Shown: one piece after another, positions 42,453-49,921 of the stretch
Numbering within the stretch: the first letter of the stretch is position 1
Layout: every line of letters begins with the position of its first letter
Assembly: GCF_001458735.1 (NCBI RefSeq)
Contig: NZ_CZQA01000011.1
Location: forward strand, 1-64,000
Origin: Candidatus Nitrospira nitrosa
Lineage (GTDB): Bacteria; Nitrospirota; Nitrospiria; Nitrospirales; Nitrospiraceae
DNA length: 64,000 bases
Reading direction: 5' to 3'
Translations under genes and position numbers: made by a program
The notes under the pieces: model-generated
The model's input: only the letters and a program-made list of their open reading frames with translations
The model's database searches: none
What the model was told of the DNA's origin: nothing

Positions 42453-43928
42453 ATGCGACTTTCAATATTTTCAAGGCTGGTTTTGACCTCCCTGGTCATT
42501 ATTGCAGTGATGGGGGGAGTGAATCTCTACGCACTCTTTCAACTTCGACAACTGACGGCCATGAGTACTCAAATGGCGTCGTATCACTACCCCGCCGTCG
42601 AATCTGCTAAGAGGCTGTTAGGGTCACTGTATGCCCAACAGAATAATGAGAAGAAGTTTCTTGCCACGAAAGATCCCACATTCCGTACCAACGTGACGGA
42701 AGAAGTTGAAGAGTTTCAGCGGGTGCTTCATGTGTTGCGAGGGCAGGAAAGTTCCACACGAGGACTGACGCTTTTGCAAGAGACGGGTGAGTTATTGAAA
42801 GAGCGCGAGCGATTGTTTGACAGTGCCTTTCAGGTGGCAACGCGATCGATCCCTCCTGCGATCCCAGACTATGAAAGTAAGCGTGACAGCCTCACGGACC
42901 GCATGTCGTTCACGTTGCAGAATTATATCGATCTTCATGAAGCGAGAGTCAGCGTCGGGGTGACTGAATCGCGTGCAAGTGCCGCCCAAGCCGAGGCGGT
43001 GACGGAGCAGCTTGTTCTTGTGGCGTTGATGTTCGGATTGGGGCTGGCCGGGGTAGCGAGCTATACGATTCTGCGCCCTCTCCGCGAGCTGCAGGGACAT
43101 ATCAAGCAAATCGGACAGGGGAATTTTGGGGCATCCCTCAACATCAAGGCTCCGGCCGAGCTCCGTGAGTTAGTGGATTCTGTGAACTGGATGGGGCAAA
43201 AGCTCCAAGAAATCGACGAGATGAAAACGGATTTTCTCGCACATGTGTCCCATGAATTACGAACACCTATGGCCTCAATTCAGGAGGGGACAAATCTCTT
43301 GCTTGATGAGATTCCGGGGCCGCTGATGCCGGAGCAACGTATGACGCTTCGGATCATGGCTGACAGCAGTAAACGCCTGATGCATCTCATCGCCACGATT
43401 CTAGATTTATCGAAAATGGAAGCCGGGATGATGGAGTATCGGTTTGTCCCGGTCGATCTCCAGCGGATTGTCGACATCTCCATCAATAAGATTCGTCTTC
43501 TTGCCGACTCCAAGCACGTCCAATTGGTCTTGGAGCATGCAGGACAGCGGGCTTGGGTCAAAGCGGATGCATCTCGGTTGGAACAGGTCTTCGACAATCT
43601 TTTGTCCAATGCACTGAAGTTCAGTCCCGAAGGGGGCGTAGTGAAGGTATATCTGAAGCCAGATCTGCAGGCCGGTGTGCTGGAGGTTGCCGTCTCAGAT
43701 ACGGGGCCTGGTATTGCACCCGAGGACCTGCCCCATATCTTTGAGCGCTTTTACCAGGGCCGTACCAAGGTCAAGCAGACGGCAGGAAGTGGGTTAGGGT
43801 TGGCATTGGTCAAGAATGTTGTCGAAGCTCATGGAGGAAGAATCTGGATTGAGAGTGAGAGGGGGAAGGGGGCAACTGTACGGTTTATCCTACGGTTGAC
43901 GAAGTCGGAAGCGAAAGGGAAATCGTGA
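42453..43928 (+). CDS. Sensor histidine kinase, QseE/GlrK-like
   Basis: Protein of 491 aa. TM1 about 8-28, a periplasmic helical sensor of about 155 residues, TM2 about 186-206, HAMP about 207-260, then the H-box with His267 in HVSHELRTPMAS, N-box in DNLLSNALKFSP, G1 in SDTGPGIAPEDL and G2 in GSGLGLALV. It is followed by a lipoprotein (GTGA overlap) and a sigma-54 activator, the order of the QseE-QseG-QseF (GlrK-YfhG-GlrR) module of enterobacteria. The signal sensed is unknown. Confidence 0.92.
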   Translation: MRLSIFSRLVLTSLVIIAVMGGVNLYALFQLRQLTAMSTQMASYHYPAVESAKRLLGSLYAQQNNEKKFLATKDPTFRTNVTEEVEEFQRVLHVLRGQESSTRGLTLLQETGELLKERERLFDSAFQVATRSIPPAIPDYESKRDSLTDRMSFTLQNYIDLHEARVSVGVTESRASAAQAEAVTEQLVLVALMFGLGLAGVASYTILRPLRELQGHIKQIGQGNFGASLNIKAPAELRELVDSVNWMGQKLQEIDEMKTDFLAHVSHELRTPMASIQEGTNLLLDEIPGPLMPEQRMTLRIMADSSKRLMHLIATILDLSKMEAGMMEYRFVPVDLQRIVDISINKIRLLADSKHVQLVLEHAGQRAWVKADASRLEQVFDNLLSNALKFSPEGGVVKVYLKPDLQAGVLEVAVSDTGPGIAPEDLPHIFERFYQGRTKVKQTAGSGLGLALVKNVVEAHGGRIWIESERGKGATVRFILRLTKSEAKGKS

Positions 43929-44695
43929 AAACGAAGACATCTCTTATGCCAATCAGTTGCGGTATGCTGTCTTTCTTGCTTGCTGGATGTGCAGCGTGGA
44001 CGACGTCCGTCCCGGCCTCTCATCCTTATTTCGTAACGAATCCACTAGAAGAGACTAGTTTTCAAGCGCTTGCAAAGAAACAGAAGGAATTAGTCTCGCG
44101 ATGTGCTCAATCACACTCGTGTAGGGAGGTGTATTTTACGCTTGGACTCCTTAACCTCTATCAAAGTCGCGAAGTTGCAGCGAAATATTTTGAAAAAGTT
44201 CTCACTGTCGCTCCAACAGGACCGGTTGCGGAGACGAGTAAAGCCTGGCTGCAAGTCATCCAGAAATCCGTTGTTCCCGAGAAGAAGGGATGGTCTGAAT
44301 CCGTATTAACTGCTCCTGCGATTGCAGAAGCACACACCTCATTAGCGATGGTGACGGATCGTCTGGTTCGGAACTTGCTTGACGAGCAGGTGTTGATACA
44401 ACAATTCCATGCGTCGAAGAATGATGAGTCGGAGGCGATGGAGGCGTTACAGCGGGAACTGGCAGAGCGAGATCGAAGAATTGAAACTCTCCTTTCCAAG
44501 AAAGATTCGACAAAGGGATCGGCAGATCCAGTCGCGATGCAAAAACAACTGGCTGAACGAGAGAAGAAGATTGAAGAGCTCTCTTCTCAACTTGAGGCAT
44601 TGAAACGAATTGATCAAGAGATGCGCGAAAAGGTTCGTCCGATCCGTCCCCCGCTGACGACGGTTCCTATGCCGGGCCCAGAAACGACACCCTAA
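43925..44695 (+). CDS. QseG-like lipoprotein of the two-component operon
   Basis: Protein of 256 aa with a GTG start overlapping the kinase stop. Signal peptide with lipobox LAGC (Cys22). A TPR-like helix pair (QALAKKQKELVSRCAQSHSCREVYFTLGLLNLYQSREVAAKYFEKVL) is followed by a long coiled coil (EALQRELAERDRRIETLL, QKQLAEREKKIEELSSQLEAL). Position between kinase and regulator matches QseG/YfhG, which modulates the kinase from the outer membrane. Sequence similarity to QseG itself is weak by eye. Confidence 0.7.
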   Translation: MKTKTSLMPISCGMLSFLLAGCAAWTTSVPASHPYFVTNPLEETSFQALAKKQKELVSRCAQSHSCREVYFTLGLLNLYQSREVAAKYFEKVLTVAPTGPVAETSKAWLQVIQKSVVPEKKGWSESVLTAPAIAEAHTSLAMVTDRLVRNLLDEQVLIQQFHASKNDESEAMEALQRELAERDRRIETLLSKKDSTKGSADPVAMQKQLAEREKKIEELSSQLEALKRIDQEMREKVRPIRPPLTTVPMPGPETTP

Positions 44696-44721
44696 ATGAA
44701 AGCCAGAAGGATAAGGTGATC

Positions 44722-46155
44722 ATGGAGTCGAAAGACATGGAGCGAGAGAACATTCTTGTCATTGATGATGATGAAGGGTTGTTGCATTTACTGAAAATGC
44801 GGTTGTCCGCGATGGGATTTTCCGTTACGCCCTGTACAACGGGACAGGAGGCTGGTGAGGCAGCGAAGCAAACGACGTTTGACTTGGCGATTACGGATCT
44901 CCGTCTCCGAAATGAAAATGGGTTGGACGTGACCGAAGCGTTGGTGCAAAACCAACCAGGGCTTCCGGTCATCATTTTAACGGCTCATGGCAGCATTCCC
45001 AACGCTGTCGAGGCGATGCAGCGTGGGGCGTTCGGGTATCTGACAAAACCGTTCGATGATAAAGAACTCAAGGAGACGATCGATAAAGCGCTCGCTCAAC
45101 GGCGGATGAGTCGTGAGATTGATCGACTCAAATCGTTAGTCAAGGAGCTATACGGGCTGGAAAATGTTGTGGCGAGAAGTTCGGCGATGCAACAGCTTTT
45201 TCAGCAAATTGGTCAAGTTGCTGAATCAGATGCGACCATTCTGCTCTTTGGAGAGACCGGCACCGGTAAGGAAGTCATGGCTCGCGTCATTCATGCGAAC
45301 AGTCGACGCAGTAAAGGAGCGTTTGTGGCTCTCAACTGTGCTGCCATTCCTGAAACACTGTTCGAGAGTGAATTGTTTGGGCATGTGAAGGGTGCGTTTA
45401 CGAGCGCCCATGGCGCAAAGCGAGGACTCTTTCAAATGGCCCATGGGGGGACGCTTTTTCTGGATGAAATCGGAGAAATGCCGCTTTCGATGCAGGTGAA
45501 GTTGTTGCGTGCCGTTCAGGAACGGGAGATAAGAGAGGTTGGATCGGAGACGTCGGTCAAGGTCGATGTGCGCATTCTTGCTGCGACGAACAAAGATCTT
45601 GGTGAGGCAGTGAAGAACGGGACATTCCGCAACGACCTCTACTATCGGATTTCGGTGGTTCCTCTATTCATTCCCCCGTTGCGTGAGCGGCGAGATGATA
45701 TCCCGTTGCTCGCTCAGTATTTCTTGAAGCAGAGCATGAAGCGATCCAACAAGGAGATCAAAGGGTTTACGCCTGCTGCGCTTCATCGCCTGATGATCAA
45801 TCCATGGCCGGGTAATGTGCGTGAGTTGGAAAATGCTGTCGAAAAGGCGGTGGTGATGTCGCAGCAAGAAATGTTGACGCCGGATTTGTTTCCGGCAGTC
45901 AGTGCATCGGCTGAGTCCCCACTCAAACCCCTCACGGAGGCGAAGGAGGAATTTGAACGCACCTACCTGAAGAATGTGCTTCATTTGACCGGTGGCAACA
46001 TCTCACGTGCTGCTCAGTTTGCCGGGCGATATAGGGCCGACTTCTATAAAATGCTCAGGAAGTATGGACTCCATCCGTCAACGACGAAGGGAAGACCCGA
46101 CTCAGAGGTGGATGAGCTAGAGGGCGAGGAGCATTTGACGGAAGCAGAACGATAA
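44722..46155 (+). CDS. Sigma-54-dependent response regulator, QseF/GlrR-like
   Basis: Protein of 477 aa from the ATG at 44722 (AGAAGGATAAGG upstream; a GTG six bases earlier is less likely). Receiver domain with Asp59 in AITDLRLRNENG, AAA+ domain with Walker A GETGTGKE (177-184), and a FIS-type helix-turn-helix at the end (GGNISRAAQFAGRYRADFYKML). The sigma-54 contact loop reads GAFTSA (224-229), not the usual GAFTGA. It should activate -24/-12 promoters after phosphorylation; one such promoter lies upstream of the convergent neighbour. Confidence 0.92.
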   Translation: MESKDMERENILVIDDDEGLLHLLKMRLSAMGFSVTPCTTGQEAGEAAKQTTFDLAITDLRLRNENGLDVTEALVQNQPGLPVIILTAHGSIPNAVEAMQRGAFGYLTKPFDDKELKETIDKALAQRRMSREIDRLKSLVKELYGLENVVARSSAMQQLFQQIGQVAESDATILLFGETGTGKEVMARVIHANSRRSKGAFVALNCAAIPETLFESELFGHVKGAFTSAHGAKRGLFQMAHGGTLFLDEIGEMPLSMQVKLLRAVQEREIREVGSETSVKVDVRILAATNKDLGEAVKNGTFRNDLYYRISVVPLFIPPLRERRDDIPLLAQYFLKQSMKRSNKEIKGFTPAALHRLMINPWPGNVRELENAVEKAVVMSQQEMLTPDLFPAVSASAESPLKPLTEAKEEFERTYLKNVLHLTGGNISRAAQFAGRYRADFYKMLRKYGLHPSTTKGRPDSEVDELEGEEHLTEAER

Positions 46156-46229
46156 GGTGGGTATAGCTGCGATAAGGTTTGATTTCTTCGCAGTTCTGAG
46201 CAGAAGTCAGGCCTGCGTTCATATGAATG

Positions 46230-46259
46230 ATAGGGCGGTCTTGAAGAAGACCGCCCTAT
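46230..46259. terminator. Bidirectional terminator hairpin
   Basis: A perfect 13-bp stem (46230-46242 with 46247-46259) with loop GAAG, between the convergent activator and BACON-protein genes, 75 and 18 bp past their stops. It is GC-rich at the base (GGGCGG/CCGCCC) but lacks a U-tract. Confidence 0.65.
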
Positions 46260-46276
46260 GCAATGCTCTCTCAGGA

Positions 46277-47902
46277 TCAGTAGACGCTCTTGCTCACCTC
46301 GTTTGAATATCCACTTTCATTTCCCGCGATGTCAAAAGCCGTCACGACAAAGAAATACGTTGTCCGGGATTGAAGACCTGTCGCTTGGTACGTTGTCATA
46401 TTTTTTGGAAGCAGAGCGATCAAATTGCTTTGCTCATATTTTCCAGGTACGGTTGATCGATAAACCTTGTATCCTGCCAGATCTGTTTCGCTGTTGGCCT
46501 TCCATGTCAATGTTGCGGATGAACTCGATGGCGCATTGAGCGTCAGCGTGATCGTGACGGTCTTGATGATGCTTCCACTGGCCACTGTAATTGTAGCCTG
46601 GTTCTCTCCTTGTGTTGCCTTTGAGGTGTCCACATTGGCGGTAATGGTTCCATTGGCGGACCCGGAGGTTTGACTGAGCACAAGCCAAGGGGCGGCCTTC
46701 GTTGCCGTCCAAGATCCAGCGGACTGTACGGTGATGGTCTTGCTCGACGGGTTTGCCAAACCTTGTGTTGCCGTAAAGGCGAGGCTATTTGATGAGAGGG
46801 TTAAGGAACCATCTGAGAGCGTCAGGGTCACCCCGAGAGTTCTCGTCGTGTTTCCGGCAGTCACGGAGAGGCTGGCAGTATTGGTCCTAGCCGACACACT
46901 TCCGAGATCGACGCTCGCGATGATCGTGCCGTTGCCTGAACCAGAGGTTGTGCTCAACTTGAGCCAAGGAGCGTTGACGCTGGCAGTCCAGTTGCCATTT
47001 GCGGTGACCGTCACGGATTGGTTGGCTGGATTGGATCCCCCTGATACGCCTGTATAGGTCAGTGATGACGGGCTTAGCGTGATGGAGATTGGTGCAGGCG
47101 TTACGACGAAGGTGATCGGTACAGAAACCGGCTGTGCGCCGGGCGCGCTAAGCGTGATGATGCCAGTATGAGTGCCGACGCCAAGGGATCCGAGGACGGG
47201 GGTAATGGTCACGGTGCCGTTACCGGTGCCGGCTGCGGGCGAGAGAGTGAGCCAGGCAACATTGTCACGTGCAGTCCAACTGAGTGTGCCACCGCCGGTG
47301 TTGCGAATACTCAACGGTTGGGCAGCTGGGTTGCTTCCACCCTGTTGGGCAGTAAATGACAAGCTGGGGGAGGTCACGCCAATGGCTGGAGGAACAGGCG
47401 CAGCCGTCACGGTGAGCGTAATCGGCACAGAAACAGGCTGCGCGCCAGGTGCGTTGACGGTGACTAGTCCTGTGTGAGTGCCGACCTCAAGGGAACCACT
47501 GGCAAGGCTGATGGTCACCGTGCCATTGCCGGTACCTGAAGCAGGGCTTAGGATTAACCATGATGTGTTTGTTGTGGCATTCCAGTTCAATGTTCCCCTA
47601 CCTCGGTTGCTGACGATCAAGACGTGTGGAGAAGGGGGTGGACTACCCTGCTGACTAGTAAACGAAAGGCCAAGAGAGTTCAGTGCGATAGCAGGTATTG
47701 GATGGGGTGGTGTGGCAAGCCGTTTCAATGCCGGCATTCCAGACATCAGTCTTGACTTGGGTGTCGGTGACGTCGTGGTGACAGAGGGATCACCGGCTGC
47801 TGCGAAAGCACTGGGGATTGGTACATTCGTTGGTTCGAATAGAGTGGAAACCATGCAGAATCCAATAGGGAACATCAACAATTGCCGAATAGTCTGGCGC
47901 AT
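46277..47902 (-). CDS. Secreted BACON-repeat protein with C-terminal FnIII domain
   Basis: Protein of 541 aa with AAGGAGG before the ATG. Signal peptide about 1-35. Four tandem BACON/Ig-like domains (about 70-165, 175-262, 268-355, 360-450), each with a W-(L/T)-x-(L/V)-S-x-x-x-G-x-(G/A)-N-G-T core such as WLILSPASGTGNGTVTI, then a fibronectin type III domain from about 455. Such proteins bind carbohydrate or mucin-like surfaces and sit on the cell surface or are secreted. No anchor is visible. A sigma-54 promoter lies 60-80 bp upstream. Confidence 0.85.
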   Translation of the reverse strand: MRQTIRQLLMFPIGFCMVSTLFEPTNVPIPSAFAAAGDPSVTTTSPTPKSRLMSGMPALKRLATPPHPIPAIALNSLGLSFTSQQGSPPPSPHVLIVSNRGRGTLNWNATTNTSWLILSPASGTGNGTVTISLASGSLEVGTHTGLVTVNAPGAQPVSVPITLTVTAAPVPPAIGVTSPSLSFTAQQGGSNPAAQPLSIRNTGGGTLSWTARDNVAWLTLSPAAGTGNGTVTITPVLGSLGVGTHTGIITLSAPGAQPVSVPITFVVTPAPISITLSPSSLTYTGVSGGSNPANQSVTVTANGNWTASVNAPWLKLSTTSGSGNGTIIASVDLGSVSARTNTASLSVTAGNTTRTLGVTLTLSDGSLTLSSNSLAFTATQGLANPSSKTITVQSAGSWTATKAAPWLVLSQTSGSANGTITANVDTSKATQGENQATITVASGSIIKTVTITLTLNAPSSSSATLTWKANSETDLAGYKVYRSTVPGKYEQSNLIALLPKNMTTYQATGLQSRTTYFFVVTAFDIAGNESGYSNEVSKSVY

Positions 47903-48417
47903 TGCTTGGATCCTCCTTGCGAGTCAATCGTGAAGCGAACGATTCACGATGAGGCTGGATCTGGAGCAAATCGGGTGCCGTGCTTAATGGGCAAATCGGT
48001 TCAGTTGGGTTGCCACGCGTATTCGGAGTATTTTCAAGTGTTTGGATAAAAAGAGTCGTTCATGTCGTATTCAGGAGATCTATGTAGCGATACTGAGGAT
48101 CAAAAAAGCGCGGTCTCAACGATTGTACAGGTAATAAAATGATTCATGTGTAAGCTGTAACTGATTGTTAATGTTTATGAATAAGTCCATGCGCACAATC
48201 ATCCTCTTCTGATCGCATTGATATATCTAAGGCATCGTTCTCTGTTATATAGGGGGCAATGTGGAATTTTATGGTATGTAAGAAAGAAGAGGGACAGCGA
48301 CTGCAAGAGGAAGACTTCTTAATAAAAGGCGATACAATTCTTGACGACCCACGCATCTTCTGCCATTGTTATCACCGTTCCCATCATGATTGACGCCTGG
48401 GAGAATGTGAGAAGGAT
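47903..48417. other. Intergenic region between divergent genes
   Basis: About 515 bp, noticeably A/T-rich from 48040 to 48260. It holds the -24/-12 promoter of the BACON gene; the rest shows no gene and no convincing promoter for the dehydrogenase gene at 48418. Binding sites for the sigma-54 activator would be expected between 48000 and 48200 but no inverted repeat stood out. Confidence 0.55.
47965..47980 (-). promoter_or_regulatory. Sigma-54 (-24/-12) promoter of the BACON gene
   Basis: The minus strand reads CGGCACCCGATTTGCT. It keeps GG and GC exactly ten bases apart, with the full GGCAC and TTGC boxes of the consensus. Transcription would start near 47954, about 50 nt before the ATG. 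The neighbouring gene encodes a sigma-54 activator. Confidence 0.7.
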
Positions 48418-49713
48418 ATGAATAAACGGCAAGCACGCTCTATTGCAGTGGTCGGATTGGGTTATGTCGGCCTTCCGATCGCTGTGGCATTCGGGAAAAT
48501 TGGCCCGGTTGTTGGGTTTGATGTTAACAAGAAGAAAATTGAGGAATTGCAGAAGGGAATTGATCGGACCGGCGAAGTGTCAAAAGAGGATCTTGGTCTC
48601 GCTCAGGTCCGGTATACTTCGGAGCCAGCTGATCTGAAATCCGCGAACTTCATTATTGTCGCTGTACCCACACCGATCAACGATGCGTTGCAGCCGGATC
48701 TGACAGCGTTGCAGAAGGCCTCGGAGCTGATTGGGCGAAACTTGTCTTCGGGTGCCATCGTGGTCTACGAGTCAACGGTCTATCCTGGGGCAACAGAGGA
48801 AATCTGTTTGCCTATTTTGGAAAAGGCTTCGGGTATGAAGGCTGGGGTTGATTTTAAATTGGGGTATTCGCCGGAGCGAATCAACCCAGGAGATAAAGAA
48901 CATACGCTCGCCAAGATTATCAAGGTTGTATCAGCACAGGATCAAGACTCTCTGGACATCGTAGCTGATACCTATGCACTCGTTGTCACAGCAGGTATTC
49001 ATCGAGCATCAGGCATCAAAGTAGCTGAAGCCGCCAAGGTCATTGAAAATACGCAGCGAGATTTGAATATTGCACTGATGAATGAGTTGTCGTTGATCTT
49101 TCACCGGCTGGGGATCGATACCAGATCAGTTCTCGAGGCTGCAGGAACGAAGTGGAACTTTCTCAAGTTTTCCCCCGGCCTCGTTGGTGGGCATTGTATC
49201 GGTGTGGATCCATATTATTTGACCTCAAAAGCGGAATCAGTGGGCTATCATCCGGAAGTGATTCTTGCCGGCCGTCGTATCAACAACGGGATGGGCAAGT
49301 TCGTGGCCGAGCAGACTATGAAATTGCTCAGTCAGTTATCGCGACCGGCTAATGAATTGCGAGTCGGAGTACTTGGTTTGACATTCAAGGAAAATGTGCC
49401 GGATCTTCGTAATAGCAAGGTGCCTGATATCATCCGTGAACTTCATGAATATGGCGTGCAGGTCCTGGTCCATGATCCCATCGCTGAAGAGGAAGAAGCG
49501 CTGGCAGAGTATGGCCTTCATTTGGTTGGGTGGGGTCAGCTGAAGGATCTTGATGGACTGATCGTTGCTGTCGCGCATAAGCGGTTTTCTGATATGAGCC
49601 TCCAAGACTTGTTGAGGCCGCTTCGGATCAAGAACCAGGGTGTTCTGATTGATGTCAAGAGCATCCTTGATCCAGTTCAGATCCCTACTTCCCTAAAATA
49701 TTGGCGATTGTAA
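48418..49713 (+). CDS. tviB: UDP-N-acetylhexosamine dehydrogenase (TviB/WbpO type)
   Basis: Protein of 431 aa. NAD-binding start IAVVGLGYVGLPIAVAFG, the three-domain UDP-sugar dehydrogenase pattern, and the catalytic Cys260 in GGHCIGVDPYYL; N-terminal YESTVYPGATEE and C-terminal GLTFKENVPDLRNSK match TviB/VipA and WbpO. It oxidises UDP-GlcNAc or UDP-GalNAc to the uronic acid for surface polysaccharide. The symbol is by family; exact sugar unknown. It lies just before the pilus operon. Confidence 0.88.
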   Translation: MNKRQARSIAVVGLGYVGLPIAVAFGKIGPVVGFDVNKKKIEELQKGIDRTGEVSKEDLGLAQVRYTSEPADLKSANFIIVAVPTPINDALQPDLTALQKASELIGRNLSSGAIVVYESTVYPGATEEICLPILEKASGMKAGVDFKLGYSPERINPGDKEHTLAKIIKVVSAQDQDSLDIVADTYALVVTAGIHRASGIKVAEAAKVIENTQRDLNIALMNELSLIFHRLGIDTRSVLEAAGTKWNFLKFSPGLVGGHCIGVDPYYLTSKAESVGYHPEVILAGRRINNGMGKFVAEQTMKLLSQLSRPANELRVGVLGLTFKENVPDLRNSKVPDIIRELHEYGVQVLVHDPIAEEEEALAEYGLHLVGWGQLKDLDGLIVAVAHKRFSDMSLQDLLRPLRIKNQGVLIDVKSILDPVQIPTSLKYWRL

Positions 49714-49827
49714 GTGCTAACCTGACTGGTCTGCGCTAAGGTAATTCTGTACGCACCCACGAAACTTCCTGCTCGCATCGAATGCGAGGGGACAGTTCAT
49801 CTCGTCTTCAACTTCTGGCCTTTTCCT

Positions 49828-49855
49828 TTGAGCCCATTTTGATCCGTAGTATAAG
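49828..49855 (+). promoter_or_regulatory. Candidate promoter of the pilus/secretion operon
   Basis: TTGAGC (49828-49833), 16 bp, TATAAG (49850-49855), 66 bp before the secretin start. Best hexamer pair in this intergenic gap. Confidence 0.45.
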
Positions 49856-49921
49856 AAAATGATGGAGGGGTGAGGGCACCCTTCGCTTCTACCTCATGGC
49901 ATCCCGTATGAGAGAGGTATT

